From Cryobacterium sp. GrIS_2_6 (GTDB lineage Bacteria; Actinomycetota; Actinomycetes; Actinomycetales; Microbacteriaceae): a stretch of 64,000 nucleotides of DNA. Location of the stretch: contig NZ_JAXCHP010000001.1 in NCBI RefSeq assembly GCF_035984545.1, positions 3,720,001 to 3,784,000 of the forward strand. Direction: 5' to 3'. Made by a program: the position numbers and the translations under genes. Of the stretch, positions 25,604-35,962 are shown piece by piece. Each line of letters opens with the position of its first letter. The first letter of the stretch is position 1. Under the pieces are notes generated by a model that did no database searches, had not been told where the DNA came from, and saw only the letters and a list, made by a program, of their open reading frames with translations.

Positions 25604-26571
25604 GCGAGCACCTCCGTGCTCTCGTCAGAAGCAAAAGCAGAAGCTGGACCAGCGGACGCCGCCGCCGTGGTTTCCGCGCGGTTCTCGCGCACGAGACCGA
25701 GGTAGACGTCCTCGAGGCTCGGGCGGATCACCTCGAGTTCGGCCGGTTCAGCGCCGCCCGCAGCGCCGCCCGCCGCGCCGCCCGCGGCGACGAGTTCGGC
25801 GACGACCCGGCCCGGCTGGTCCGTGCGGACCTCGTGGGGCTCCCCTGCGACATCCCGCCAGCGGACGAGCGGCACCCGGGCCTCTGCCCCGCCGATCTCG
25901 TTGATCGCGCCGATGTCGATCAGGCGGCCCCCGGTGATCACCCCGGCGCGGTCGCCGAGCTGGGCGGCCTCGTCGAGGTAGTGGGTCGTGAGTAGGATCG
26001 TGGTGCCCTCCGCCTTCAAGCTGCGGACGAGGTCCCAGAACTGGTGCCGTGCCTCGGGGTCGAACCCCGTGGTCGGTTCGTCGAGGAAGAGCAGTTCCGG
26101 CCGGCCGATGATGCCGAGCGCGACATCCACCCGCCGTCGCTGCCCGCCGGACAGCCGGCTGATGCGGGTCTTCGCCTTGTCCTCGAGGCCGACGGCCGTG
26201 ATCACCTCCGCCACCCGCCGGGGGTTCGGGTAGAGGCTCGCGAAGTGCGCGAGCTGCTCGGCGACCGTGACGTTGCCGCTCTCCCCGGTCGACTGCAGCA
26301 CGATGCCGAGCCGGGCCTTCCAGTCGAGGCCGCCGTGATGCGGGTCGGTCCCGAGCACGCTCACCTCACCGCTGGTACGATCGCGGTAGCCCTCGAGGAT
26401 CTCGATGACCGTGCTCTTGCCTGCGCCGTTCGGGCCGAGGAGCGCGAAGGTCTCCCCTGGCCGGATGTCGAAGCTGATGCCTGCGACGGCCTCGAACGCG
26501 CCGTAGGACTTGTGCAGGTCGCGCACGCGCACGACGGGGTCTGAGCTGCTCGCGGGAGTTGTGGTCTTCAT
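25600..26571 (-). CDS. ABC transporter ATP-binding protein (DrrA-like)
   Basis: 323 residues. Walker A is LGPNGAGKST, the Q-loop is in GIVLQSTGE, the signature is SRLSGGQRRR, Walker B is LLFLDEPTTGFD and the switch His is in LLTTHYLDEA. The C-terminal extension is that of DrrA-type exporters (SLEDVYLGL). A Gly/Ala repeat GGAAGGAAGGA lies in the extension, encoded by repeated GCGCCGCCC units. It is the first gene of the exporter/two-component operon. I chose ATG 26571; there is no strong Shine-Dalgarno and an in-frame upstream start has no homology. Confidence 0.92.
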   Translation of the reverse strand: MKTTTPASSSDPVVRVRDLHKSYGAFEAVAGISFDIRPGETFALLGPNGAGKSTVIEILEGYRDRTSGEVSVLGTDPHHGGLDWKARLGIVLQSTGESGNVTVAEQLAHFASLYPNPRRVAEVITAVGLEDKAKTRISRLSGGQRRRVDVALGIIGRPELLFLDEPTTGFDPEARHQFWDLVRSLKAEGTTILLTTHYLDEAAQLGDRAGVITGGRLIDIGAINEIGGAEARVPLVRWRDVAGEPHEVRTDQPGRVVAELVAAGGAAGGAAGGAEPAELEVIRPSLEDVYLGLVRENRAETTAAASAGPASAFASDESTEVLA

Positions 26572-26665
26572 ACCGAAAGAATCCCACCAGAGGCCCGGGA
26601 ACGTAAGCGTCCGCCCGGCCGACCCTGGCATCCACCGGTCGGTGGATGCGGGGCCGGCTGCGACG

Positions 26666-27868
<1,203 letters not shown>

Positions 27869-27926
27869 AGAACGAGCATACGGTGGCCGCACCCGCGCGG
27901 CCAGCATCCGTCCCGGCGGCGCCGGC

Positions 27927-27955
27927 TTTACAGTCGTGCCGGTGTGACCTAGACT
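27927..27955 (+). promoter_or_regulatory. Sigma70-type promoter for tRNA-Trp / secE-nusG
   Basis: TTTACA (27927-27932) and TAGACT (27950-27955) are separated by exactly 17 bp. The predicted start is near 27962, about 90 nt ahead of the tRNA. Confidence 0.65.
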
Positions 27956-28050
27956 TGATCGAGGTAGTTGAAATCTGCCATGCTTTTTTGCGCCTTTTTC
28001 TCGAGTATTTTTCGGGGGTGGCGTGAGTGTGCATGGTGATCCGGCTGCAT

Positions 28051-28123
28051 AGGGTGGTGGCTCAATTGGTAGAGCAGCGGTCTCCAAAACCGCAGGTTGC
28101 AGGTTCGAGTCCTGTCCGCCCTG
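28051..28123 (+). tRNA. tRNA-Trp (CCA anticodon)
   Basis: A 73-nt cloverleaf. The acceptor stem AGGGTGG pairs with CCGCCCT (one G.T), with discriminator G at 28123. The anticodon stem-loop is GCGGT-CTCCAAA-ACCGC with anticodon CCA at 28084-28086, and the T-arm is GCAGGTTCGAGTCCTGT. The 3' CCA is not fully encoded. It precedes secE, as trpT does in many actinobacteria. Confidence 0.96.
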
Positions 28124-28165
28124 CAAGTCGGTGGCATTTCCGTCGGCCCATGAAAGGTGTAACAG

Positions 28166-28441
28166 GTGGCCCGAAAAGTTGTCGACGAACCCAGTGAGGA
28201 AATCGTCGCAGACGCACGACTCGCTCGCGACGGCAAACGCGGTCCGTTCGCACGGATGTCCCTGTTCCTGAAGCAGGTGATGGCGGAGCTTCGCAAGGTT
28301 GTCACGCCGACCCGCAAGGAACTGCTGAGTTACACGGCTGTCGTGTTGGTCTTCGTAGCGATCATGATGGCGCTGGTTTCCGCCCTCGACTGGGTGTTCG
28401 CACTCGTCGTCACGTACGTCTTCGGAACACCAGGCGGCTGA
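28166..28441 (+). CDS. secE: Preprotein translocase subunit SecE
   Basis: 91 residues with one C-terminal transmembrane helix ([21 protein letters not shown]). The amphipathic SecE signature precedes it: [20 protein letters not shown]. It stabilises SecY in the translocon. The start is a GTG, 8 nt after GAAAGG. It lies in the conserved order tRNA-Trp, secE, nusG, rplK, rplA. Confidence 0.97.
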   Translation: MARKVVDEPSEEIVADARLARDGKRGPFARMSLFLKQVMAELRKVVTPTRKELLSYTAVVLVFVAIMMALVSALDWVFALVVTYVFGTPGG

Positions 28442-28541
28442 CCGGCCGCCGCCCAGGCGGCTGACCGCACGGCCAGGATTCACGGCAACGCTGCGCGGGA
28501 CACGTCTTCGTGCCCGCGCACTACATAAGGATTGAGATTTA

Positions 28542-29540
28542 GTGACTGAGACGAATCACGACGACGCCGACTGGGCCACCGCCGCCGAGCAGGCGTCTGA
28601 CGACGACGAAGCACAGGAAGGCAACGTCCACGAAGCGGAGGAAGAGTCCGTGGAGGCCGCCGAACAGGTAGCCGTCCACGTCTTCGACCCCAGCGTCGGC
28701 GTTGAAGACAACCTCGACGCCGCCCTCGACGCCCTCGCCGGCGCGGTCGACCCCGCAGCAGACTCAGAGGTCGACGACGCCCTGGACATCGACTCCGTCG
28801 ACGAGGCCGAGGCTGCCGCCGAAGCCGTCGACGACGAGGAAGATGTCGACGGCGGCGCGGACACGGCCGATGCAGAAGCCGATGCGGCCGACGCTGCTGA
28901 CGCATCCACTGAGCCCGTCGACGAAGACCCATACGCCGAGTTCCGCAAGGAACTCCGTTTCCAGCCCGGCAAGTGGTTCGTCATCCACTCCTATGCCGGC
29001 TTCGAGCGTCGCGTGAAGTCGAACATCGAGAACCGCAAGCAGTCGATGGCCATGGAAGATTTCATCTACCAGGTCGAGGTTCCGATGGAAGACGTCGTCG
29101 AGATCAAGAACGGCCAGCGCAAGATGGTGACCCGCGTGCGTATCCCCGGATACGTGCTCGTCCGCATGGACCTCAACGAGGACAGCTGGTCCGTCGTTCG
29201 GCACACGCCGGGTGTCACCGGCTTCGTCGGCAACGCGCACAACCCGACGCCGCTGCGCTTCGAGGAGGCCTTCGGCATGCTGAAGAGCCTCGTCGAGATC
29301 CAGGACGTGCCGTCCGCCAAGGGCGCAGGCACGCACGGCAAGATCGCGACCCGCGCACTGCCCGCCGAGATCGACTACGAAATCGGCGAGACCATCACGA
29401 TCAAGGAAGGCTCGTTCGCGGGCCTGCCCGGCACGATCAGCGAGATCAAGGCGGAGAGCGGCAAGCTCATCGTTCTCGTCTCCCTGTTCGAGCGTGAGAC
29501 CCCGGTCGAGCTCAGCTTCGACCAGGTCACCAAGCTTTAG
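28542..29540 (+). CDS. nusG: Transcription termination/antitermination factor NusG with acidic N-terminal extension
   Basis: 332 residues. The NGN domain begins near 145 ([20 protein letters not shown], later [28 protein letters not shown]). The KOW domain is at the C-terminus ([18 protein letters not shown]). Residues 1-140 are an acidic, Ala/Asp/Glu-rich extension, longer than in E. coli (181 residues in total) but typical of actinobacterial NusG. The GTG start follows AAGG by 11 nt. It couples RNA polymerase to Rho or ribosomes. Confidence 0.97.
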   Translation: MTETNHDDADWATAAEQASDDDEAQEGNVHEAEEESVEAAEQVAVHVFDPSVGVEDNLDAALDALAGAVDPAADSEVDDALDIDSVDEAEAAAEAVDDEEDVDGGADTADAEADAADAADASTEPVDEDPYAEFRKELRFQPGKWFVIHSYAGFERRVKSNIENRKQSMAMEDFIYQVEVPMEDVVEIKNGQRKMVTRVRIPGYVLVRMDLNEDSWSVVRHTPGVTGFVGNAHNPTPLRFEEAFGMLKSLVEIQDVPSAKGAGTHGKIATRALPAEIDYEIGETITIKEGSFAGLPGTISEIKAESGKLIVLVSLFERETPVELSFDQVTKL

Positions 29541-29624
29541 TAAGTTTCCCCACCACCGGGGCCCGTCCGGGCCACCGGGAGAGTTGCCTCGCGGCCGCTC
29601 GTCATCATAAAAGAAGGAAGAATC

Positions 29625-30056
29625 ATGGCACCGAAGAAGAAGGTTACTGGTCTGATCAAGCTTCAGATCAAGGCCGGCGCCGCAAACCCCGCACCGCCCA
29701 TCGGGCCGGCACTGGGCCAGCACGGCGTGAACATCATGGAATTCTGCAAGGCATACAACGCCCAGACCGAATCCCAGCGCGGCAACGTCATCCCGGTTGA
29801 GATCACCGTGTACGACGACCGTTCCTTCACCTTCATCCTGAAGACCCCGCCCGCCGCGGAGCTCATCAAGAAGGCCGCCGGCGTCACCAAGGGCAGCGGC
29901 ACCCCGCACACCGTCAAGGTGGCCAAGCTCACCCAGGCGCAGGTCCGCGAGATCGCCGAAGCGAAGATGGTTGACCTCAACGCCAACGACATCGACGCCG
30001 CCGCGAAGATCATCGCCGGCACCGCGCGCTCCATGGGCGTTACGGTCGAGGCCTAA
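29625..30056 (+). CDS. rplK: 50S ribosomal protein L11
   Basis: 143 residues, the full family length. The N-terminal block is [22 protein letters not shown] and the C-terminal RNA-binding domain ends with [10 protein letters not shown]. It has an AAGAAGGAAG ribosome-binding site. It binds 23S rRNA in the GTPase-associated centre. It is cotranscribed with rplA, 90 bp downstream. Confidence 0.98.
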   Translation: MAPKKKVTGLIKLQIKAGAANPAPPIGPALGQHGVNIMEFCKAYNAQTESQRGNVIPVEITVYDDRSFTFILKTPPAAELIKKAAGVTKGSGTPHTVKVAKLTQAQVREIAEAKMVDLNANDIDAAAKIIAGTARSMGVTVEA

Positions 30057-30145
30057 CCTCAACCAGGCATCCGCCACCAGCAGTACGTGGAAGAGCCGGC
30101 CAGGCTCGCACCACACTCTCAAATCTTTATATTCAGGAGATTCAC

Positions 30146-30835
30146 ATGGCACAGAAGTCAAAGGCCTACCGGGCCGCGGCCGAGAAGATCGAGGCCGACA
30201 AGTTCTACACCCCCACCGAGGCCGTGACGCTGGCGCGTGAGACCGGCTCCGCGAACTTCAACTCGACCATCGAGGTCGCATTGAAGCTCGGCGTCGACCC
30301 GCGCAAGGCTGACCAGATGGTCCGCGGAACCGTTATTCTTCCTCACGGTACCGGCCGCGTGTCGCGCGTCATCGTCTTCGCAACCGGCCCCGCGGCCGAG
30401 GCAGCCATCGCTGCCGGCGCCGACGAGGTCGGTGGCGACGAGCTCATCGAGAAGGTCGCCGCTGGTTACACCGCCTTCGACTCAGCGGTTTCGACCCCTG
30501 AGCTCATGGGCAAGGTCGGTCGTCTCGGTAAGGTCCTCGGCCCGCGTGGCCTCATGCCGAACCCGAAGACCGGAACGGTCACGACCGACGTCGCCCGCGC
30601 CGTCAACGACATCAAGGGTGGCAAGATCGCGTTCCGCGTCGACAAGCACGCCAACGTGCAGTTCGTCGTCGGCAAGGCATCCTTCACCGCCGAGCAGCTG
30701 AACGAGAACATCACGGCAGCACTCGAGGAGATCGTCCGCCTCAAGCCGAGCTCGTCCAAGGGCCGCTACGTCATGAAGGGCGCCGTCTCGACGACCTTCG
30801 GTCCCGGCATCCCGCTCGACGTCAACGCCATCTAA
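30146..30835 (+). CDS. rplA: 50S ribosomal protein L1
   Basis: 229 residues with the expected L1 blocks: [48 protein letters not shown] and the closing [18 protein letters not shown] lies 7 nt before the ATG. L1 forms the mobile L1 stalk and can repress its own operon. In this genome rplJ-rplL are not next in line; they lie at 62.4 kb. Confidence 0.98.
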   Translation: MAQKSKAYRAAAEKIEADKFYTPTEAVTLARETGSANFNSTIEVALKLGVDPRKADQMVRGTVILPHGTGRVSRVIVFATGPAAEAAIAAGADEVGGDELIEKVAAGYTAFDSAVSTPELMGKVGRLGKVLGPRGLMPNPKTGTVTTDVARAVNDIKGGKIAFRVDKHANVQFVVGKASFTAEQLNENITAALEEIVRLKPSSSKGRYVMKGAVSTTFGPGIPLDVNAI

Positions 30836-30855
30836 GCACCAGCACCCGCATCACA

Positions 30856-30887
30856 ACGAAGGGCCCGTCGCAAGACGGGCCCTTCGT
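30856..30887 (+). terminator. Terminator of the secE-nusG-rplK-rplA unit
   Basis: A perfect 14-bp stem (ACGAAGGGCCCGTC, 30856-30869; 30874-30887) closes on a GCAA tetraloop 18 bp after the rplA stop. There is no long T-tract, but the position and stability make it a confident terminator. Confidence 0.85.
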
Positions 30888-30922
30888 CGTCCCCGGCGCA
30901 TCCGCTCGCCCGAGATCGGGCT

Positions 30923-30984
30923 GCGCGCCACGCGCGCCGCTTCGCGCCAGGCCTGCCAGGCGCGAAGCGGCGGGGGTGGCGCGC
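30923..30984. repeat. Palindromic family A copy 4, after rplA
   Basis: Outer arms GCGCGCCAC (30923-30931) and GTGGCGCGC (30976-30984) and inner arms CGCCGCTTCGCGCC (30935-30948) and GGCGCGAAGCGGCG (30959-30972) are perfect inverted repeats. The inner hairpin is the cleanest copy of the family also seen near 5090, 13735 and 17527. It lies between convergent genes. Confidence 0.82.
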
Positions 30985-31012
30985 GAGGCGCGTCGGCGGC
31001 CGGGCGGCGGGA

Positions 31013-32596
31013 TCAGTCGGTGACGGATGTCGGGCGCGAGCCCCCGGCATCCGTTGCCCCGGGTGCGCCGGTCACCCCGGGTCCCGCATTGCCCGGATGC
31101 GCGCGGAGCAGCGCCGCGACCGCGATCGCATCACCCTCTGGCTGGTGCGAATTCGTATGCGGCTTCGCGATGGACAGGTAGAGCAGGCCCGCACCCATCA
31201 CGACCGCGAGGCCGATCAGCACGATCCAGTCGTCAAGGAAGACCCCCGTCTTGCCGGGCAGCGCCAGCAACACCATCGCGAAGACACCGTAGGCGAGGGC
31301 GACGACGTTGACGACGAAGCCTGCCCTGCCGAGGTTGAACGGACCTGCCGGACGCCAGCCCTTGATTCGCTGGCGGAGCGCCGCGAGCACGACGGACTGG
31401 AACGCTACGTAGATGCCGATCACTGCGAATGCCGTGATCTGGGTGAGGCTGCCGCCCGCGTAGATCAGCAGGCAGAGCGCGAGCGGGATCGAGCAGGCGA
31501 CGATGAGCGCGTTCACGGGGACGGCGGTGCGCGGACTCACCTTGGACAGCCAGGCGTGGCCGGGGATCATCCCGTCGCGGGCAAAGGAGAACATCAACCG
31601 GCTGGCCGCGGCCTGCAGGCTCAGCACGCAGGACAGGAACGCCGTGATCGCGACGACCAGGAAGAGCTTGGCGCCGACGGTTCCGAGCGAGGCCTCGAGG
31701 ATCGCCGGGATCGGGTCGATGTCGTTGCCGTCGACCACCGCCTGCAGGTCGGGCGCCGCCATCACGTAGCCGCCGAAGGAGAACAGCGCGGAGACCCCGC
31801 CGACGAGGATGGTCAGGATCATGGCCCTCGGGATGCCCCGTGCCGGGTTCGCGACCTCCTCGGCCACGTCCCCGCACGCTTCGAAGCCGTAGAACAGGAA
31901 CAGGCCGGCGAGTGCCGCACCGAGGAACGCGACGGCGTAGTTGCCGTCGCCCTCGACGCCCATCGTGCTGAAGAAGACGCTGAACTCCTGCTTGCGCTGG
32001 AAGATCAGCAGGTAGAGCCCGAGCCCGATCACGCCGATGAGCTCAGCGCCGAGGCCGATCCTGGCGACCCGGCCGAGCATCTTCGTGCCAGAGAAGTTGA
32101 ACGCAAAGGCGACCAGCAGGAACAGCACCGAGAGGCCCAGCGTGACTTCCTTCGTGACCGGCGCGTCGATCAGGCTGCCGAGGAAGCCGCTGCCGAACTC
32201 GGCGACTGCGGTGATCGTGACGAGCATCGCCCAGACGTAGACCCAAGCGGCCATCCAGGCGTACCGCTTGCCCCAGAGCCGGCGGGTCCACGGGTAGATC
32301 CCGCCGGCGATCGGGTACTGCGAGACGACCTCGCCGAAGACGAGGGCTACGAGCAGCTGGCCGGCGCCCACGATCAGGATCCAGAAGATCGAGGGCGGCC
32401 CGCCCGTGCTGAGGGCGAGCGCGAAGAGGGAGTACACGCCGACGAGCGGCGAGAGGTAGGTGAAGCCGAGGGCGAAGTTGGCCCACAGCGACATCGAACG
32501 GTGGAAGGAGTCCTCGTACCCGAGCACCCTGAGGTGCTCCTGGTCACCGATTCCCCTCGCGGCGGGCGTCTTTCCGGGCTGATCTGCGCTCATCAT
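31013..32596 (-). CDS. APC superfamily amino acid/amine permease
   Basis: 527 residues with about 12 transmembrane helices. APC features are FALGFTYLSPLVGVYSLFALAL near helix 1, GEVVSQYPIAGGIYPWTRRLWG, the conserved helix 6 region FLFYGFEACGDVAEEVANPARGIPRA, and SRLMFSFARDGMIPG. This subgroup (GABA/putrescine/choline-like, AAT/ACT type) usually imports amines or amino acids. An aminobutyraldehyde-type dehydrogenase lies upstream on the same strand, so putrescine, GABA or a related amine is a fair guess. The C-terminal 50 residues are polar and Gly/Pro-rich. Confidence 0.88.
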   Translation of the reverse strand: MMSADQPGKTPAARGIGDQEHLRVLGYEDSFHRSMSLWANFALGFTYLSPLVGVYSLFALALSTGGPPSIFWILIVGAGQLLVALVFGEVVSQYPIAGGIYPWTRRLWGKRYAWMAAWVYVWAMLVTITAVAEFGSGFLGSLIDAPVTKEVTLGLSVLFLLVAFAFNFSGTKMLGRVARIGLGAELIGVIGLGLYLLIFQRKQEFSVFFSTMGVEGDGNYAVAFLGAALAGLFLFYGFEACGDVAEEVANPARGIPRAMILTILVGGVSALFSFGGYVMAAPDLQAVVDGNDIDPIPAILEASLGTVGAKLFLVVAITAFLSCVLSLQAAASRLMFSFARDGMIPGHAWLSKVSPRTAVPVNALIVACSIPLALCLLIYAGGSLTQITAFAVIGIYVAFQSVVLAALRQRIKGWRPAGPFNLGRAGFVVNVVALAYGVFAMVLLALPGKTGVFLDDWIVLIGLAVVMGAGLLYLSIAKPHTNSHQPEGDAIAVAALLRAHPGNAGPGVTGAPGATDAGGSRPTSVTD

Positions 32597-32708
32597 GACC
32601 TTTCGGCTGCGGTGCAGCCTGACGTCGTCGGCAGGCTGTGTGTGCCAACCATAGTGACACCGTTGCGAGAAAGCTATAGAACCGGATGTTTACCCCGAAC
32701 GGGGCGGA

Positions 32709-34142
32709 TCAGCCGATGTAGCTCATCACGTGCTTGATGCGGGTGTAGTCCTCGAGGCCGTACATCGAGAGGTCCTTGCCGTAGCCGGAGTGCTTGAAGC
32801 CGCCGTGCGGCATCTCGGCGACGAGTGGGATGTGCGTGTTGATCCAGACGCAGCCGAAATCGAGGCGCTTGGCCATCCGCATCGCGCGCGCGTGGTCCTT
32901 CGTCCAGACCGAGGAGGCCAGGCCGTACTGCACGTCGTTCGCCCAGGCGAGCGCTTCGGCCTCGTCGGTGAACTTCTGGGCCGTGATGACCGGTCCGAAG
33001 ATCTCGTTCTGCACCGCGTCGTCGCCCTGCCGGAGGTTCGAGACGATCGTCGCCTCGTGGAAGTAGCCGACGTCACCCTGGCGGTGCCCGCCGAGCGCGA
33101 TGTTCGCGTGGTCGGGCAGGCCCTCGATGACGCCCTGCACGCGGGCGAGCTGGTCGGCGCTCGAGAGGGCGCCGAAGAGGATGCCGTCCTCGCGCGGGCC
33201 GCCGGTCCTCGCGTTCACCCGGGCGTACGCCGCGAGTGCGGCAACGAACTCGTCGTGGATTCCGGCCTGGACGAGGACCCGGGTGGCGGCGGTGCAGTCC
33301 TGGCCGCCGTTGTAGAACGCGGCCGTCGCGATGCCCTCGACGGCGGCGTCGATATCGGCGTCGTCGAACACGATCACCGGGGCCTTTCCGCCCAGTTCGA
33401 GGTGCACGCGCTTGACGTCGAGCGCCGCGGTGCCCGCGACCTCCATGCCGGCCCGCACGGAACCGGTGATCGACACCATCTGCGGGATCCGGTCGGCGAC
33501 GAGTGCGCGGCCCGTGGTGCGGTCGCCCATGACGACGTTGAAGACGCCGGCCGGGAAGAACTCCGCCGCGATCTCGGCGAGGAGGAGCGTCGAGACGGGT
33601 GTCGAGTCCGAGGGCTTCAGCACGACGGCGTTTCCGGCCGCGAGGGCGGGGGCGATCTTCCAGATCGCCATCATCATCGGGTAGTTCCATGGGGTGACCT
33701 GACCGATCACGCCGATCGGCTCCCTCCGGATGAACGAGGTGTGGTCCTTCAGGTACTCGCCGGCGGACTTGCCCTCGAGCACGCGGGCGGCGCCGGCGAA
33801 GAAGCGCACCTGATCGATCATGACGTCGACCTCGTCGCCGACGAGGCCGGCACGCGGCTTGCCGGTGTTCTCGCTCTCGACGTCCGCAATCTCCTCCGCA
33901 CGCTCGGACAGGGCATCGGCGAACTTCAGCAGGGCGAACTGGCGTTCACCGGGCGTGGTCTCGCCCCACGTCTCGAAGGCGGTCGCCGCTGCGGAGTACG
34001 CCGACGCGACATCTGCCTCTGTCGACACGGGGGTGCGCGCGTAGACCTCCTCGGTTGCGGGGTTCACGATGTCGAGCTGCTCGCTCGCGGCGGAGGCGAC
34101 GTACTGCCCGTTGACGAAGTTACGGAGTTCACGGATGGACAT
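32709..34142 (-). CDS. Aldehyde dehydrogenase, probable gamma-aminobutyraldehyde dehydrogenase
   Basis: 477 residues of NAD(P)-dependent ALDH fold. The cofactor site is [21 protein letters not shown] and VLKPSDSTP; the general base Glu is in [12 protein letters not shown]; the nucleophile Cys is in [12 protein letters not shown]; and NEIFGPV is present. The sequence best fits the aminobutyraldehyde/betaine aldehyde subgroup, which oxidises 4-aminobutanal from putrescine to GABA. No amine oxidase or transaminase to make the aldehyde is in this window. It lies about 110 bp upstream of the permease, probably in the same transcript. Confidence 0.88.
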   Translation of the reverse strand: MSIRELRNFVNGQYVASAASEQLDIVNPATEEVYARTPVSTEADVASAYSAAATAFETWGETTPGERQFALLKFADALSERAEEIADVESENTGKPRAGLVGDEVDVMIDQVRFFAGAARVLEGKSAGEYLKDHTSFIRREPIGVIGQVTPWNYPMMMAIWKIAPALAAGNAVVLKPSDSTPVSTLLLAEIAAEFFPAGVFNVVMGDRTTGRALVADRIPQMVSITGSVRAGMEVAGTAALDVKRVHLELGGKAPVIVFDDADIDAAVEGIATAAFYNGGQDCTAATRVLVQAGIHDEFVAALAAYARVNARTGGPREDGILFGALSSADQLARVQGVIEGLPDHANIALGGHRQGDVGYFHEATIVSNLRQGDDAVQNEIFGPVITAQKFTDEAEALAWANDVQYGLASSVWTKDHARAMRMAKRLDFGCVWINTHIPLVAEMPHGGFKHSGYGKDLSMYGLEDYTRIKHVMSYIG

Positions 34143-34217
34143 GCGCAGGCCTTTCCCAAGCGTCTGGTCGGCGCTGGCCAGGGCCGCGGCGCCCGGGGCG
34201 GAGTTCCCCAGAGGCCG

Positions 34218-34245
34218 ACGATACCCTAAATCATCCCAAATGCAA
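34218..34245 (-). promoter_or_regulatory. Possible promoter of the aldehyde dehydrogenase
   Basis: Reading the minus strand, TTGCAT (34245-34240) and TATCGT (34223-34218) are 16 bp apart, upstream of the dehydrogenase start at 34142. The fit is moderate. Confidence 0.35.
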
Positions 34246-34249
34246 TCTT

Positions 34250-35074
34250 TTATTCCGGTGGGCGCCGGACGATCACGTCGAAGGGAATCCCGGGGCAGGG
34301 CACCCGGTCATAGCTGGTGAGCGGATGCCCCGGGTTCGGCATGATGTCGCCCGCTGCGAGCGTGGCCTCCGTCGAGATCACGACGCGGCCGACCGCGTTG
34401 ACCAGGGCGGCGGGCGCACTGAGTCCGAGCAGGACCGGAAGCAGGGCCTGCTCGAGACGGGTGACCGACACGTCGGCCCCGATCACGCCGACCGTGCCGC
34501 CGTCGACCTGCACGGGGAGGGTGAGGGTCACGATGAAATCGAAGGTGCACAGGTGGTCGACGTACGGACCCGTGACGTGCGCCCGCCCGGTGGCTTCCGG
34601 CACCCGGTACCACTCCAGGCCGCGGAAGTCGCGCAGGTATTCGGTGTGCACCCGCGCCGCGAGGTCGAGCCGGGTGGGGGCGAGCGTCGTGCCGAGCAGG
34701 GGGTTCGATGCGAGCGGCCCGAGCCACCAGGCGAAATGCGCGGGGCGGCCTGGCCGGTAGCCCGCTGTCGCGATAAAGCCGGCGCCGACCAGGAGCGCCG
34801 GGGCGCCGTGCGGTGCCGCGCCGTGCTGTGCCGCGTCCTGCGGTGCGGCCGGTTCGACCTCGCCGAAGAGGGCGGGCACAACGAGCGTCTCCACGAGGGC
34901 GTCGAGTTCGGTCCTCGTCGTGAGCGGGACCGCTGCGGCGACCCGGTCGCGCCAGTCCTCGAGCACCGTGAACACGTCGGCGACCGCGGCGCTGACGGCG
35001 GCGGCGCAGGCCAGGGGAGGGAGTGGGGCCGGCGTCACGGCCGGTGATTCAGGCGCTGACAGCGGATGCCGCAT
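34250..35074 (-). CDS. Standalone Cache/PDC-domain protein
   Basis: 274 residues. The central and C-terminal part resembles a Cache (PDC) sensor domain: [41 protein letters not shown], and [23 protein letters not shown], the typical Cache GVxGADV stretch. There is no signal peptide or transmembrane helix, and no HAMP, kinase or methyl-accepting output, so this is a cytoplasmic single-domain protein. GGGGAGG lies 8 nt before ATG 35074. The start overlaps the FadR gene by 26 bp, so the two are translationally coupled. It might present a ligand to, or modulate, that regulator; this is inference. Confidence 0.72.
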   Translation of the reverse strand: MRHPLSAPESPAVTPAPLPPLACAAAVSAAVADVFTVLEDWRDRVAAAVPLTTRTELDALVETLVVPALFGEVEPAAPQDAAQHGAAPHGAPALLVGAGFIATAGYRPGRPAHFAWWLGPLASNPLLGTTLAPTRLDLAARVHTEYLRDFRGLEWYRVPEATGRAHVTGPYVDHLCTFDFIVTLTLPVQVDGGTVGVIGADVSVTRLEQALLPVLLGLSAPAALVNAVGRVVISTEATLAAGDIMPNPGHPLTSYDRVPCPGIPFDVIVRRPPE

Positions 35075-35825
35075 GGAGCGTTCCTCCCCGTTCGATCCTG
35101 GTCTTCGCAGCATGCAGCCACTCGGCGAGTTCGCGCACCTGCCCGGCGACGAGGGTGCGGGCGAGCGGGCCGTCGCCGCTCCGGATCGCCGCGACGATGT
35201 CCGTGTTGCAGGCAGCGACCCTGGCGCGCATCGACGGGTCTGCGAGCCCGAGCAGGAGGAGCGGGCCGAACTCGGCCTGCAGCCGGACCTGTTCGCGCAC
35301 GAGCCGGGCCGACTGGCTGAGTACCGCGAGTTCGAGGTAGAAGCCGCCTGCATTGGCGCGGGCACCCGCGTCGCGGACCCAGTCGGCCTGGGCGAGCCAC
35401 TCGGAGAGCCGATCGGCATCGTGCGGTGCTGCGCGGAGCGCGGCCCGTTCCGCGCAGCCTTCGATGATCGTGGAGAAGTAGACCGCGAGGTCCGAGAGCT
35501 CGACGTGGGCGACGCCGCGGAGCCGGGTGTGCAGGAGTGTCTCGTCCGGGGCATCCGCCTGGATCACGAAACTGCCGCCGCCGCGGCCGCGACGGGTTTC
35601 GACGAGGCCGGACTCGCGCAAAATCACGAGGCCCTCGCGGACCGTGATCAGGGCGACACCGAAACGGCGGGCGAGCTCCTGCTCGCTCGGCAGGCGCTCG
35701 CCCGCCGTGAGGACGCCGAGGATGATGGCATCGGTGAGGCGGCGGGCAACCTGCTCGGCGCGGCCGGCCTCGATGAGCTGGGCGAAGATCGCCTCCCGGG
35801 CGCCGGGTCGCAGCTGTGCCTCCAT
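35049..35825 (-). CDS. FadR/GntR family transcriptional regulator
   Basis: 258 residues. The N-terminal winged helix is LPSEQELARRFGVALITVRE, followed by SGLVETRRGRGGGSFV. The C-terminal helical FCD-like domain is consistent with the FadR group but metal ligands are not obvious. I chose ATG 35825 with GAAG upstream; in-frame starts further up lie in the divergent promoter region. It overlaps the Cache protein and is divergent from the CoA-transferase, so it can control both the dehydrogenase/permease side and the glutarate side of the cluster. Confidence 0.85.
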   Translation of the reverse strand: MEAQLRPGAREAIFAQLIEAGRAEQVARRLTDAIILGVLTAGERLPSEQELARRFGVALITVREGLVILRESGLVETRRGRGGGSFVIQADAPDETLLHTRLRGVAHVELSDLAVYFSTIIEGCAERAALRAAPHDADRLSEWLAQADWVRDAGARANAGGFYLELAVLSQSARLVREQVRLQAEFGPLLLLGLADPSMRARVAACNTDIVAAIRSGDGPLARTLVAGQVRELAEWLHAAKTRIERGGTLHAASAVSA

Positions 35826-35962
35826 AGACTTCAATGTAGCCGACGGTGGCATGCTGGGAACGGTCGGACGGGTGCCGGAATCGAAAACATTCGGTATAGG
35901 ATCACAACTGAGTCCCGTCGGTATTGCCGGCCGGACGCGTCGATGGGGACCGAGGTGAGCTG

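Noticed and set aside
27869..28483. Upstream extension of the aminotransferase frame across tRNA-Trp and secE
   Set aside because: It overlaps a tRNA and an essential gene on the other strand; the family N-terminus starts at GTG 27868.
35826..35962. Defined FadR operator between the divergent FadR and CoA-transferase genes
   Set aside because: GGTATAGGATCAC and CGGTATTGCCGG fragments are present but neither forms a convincing symmetric site.
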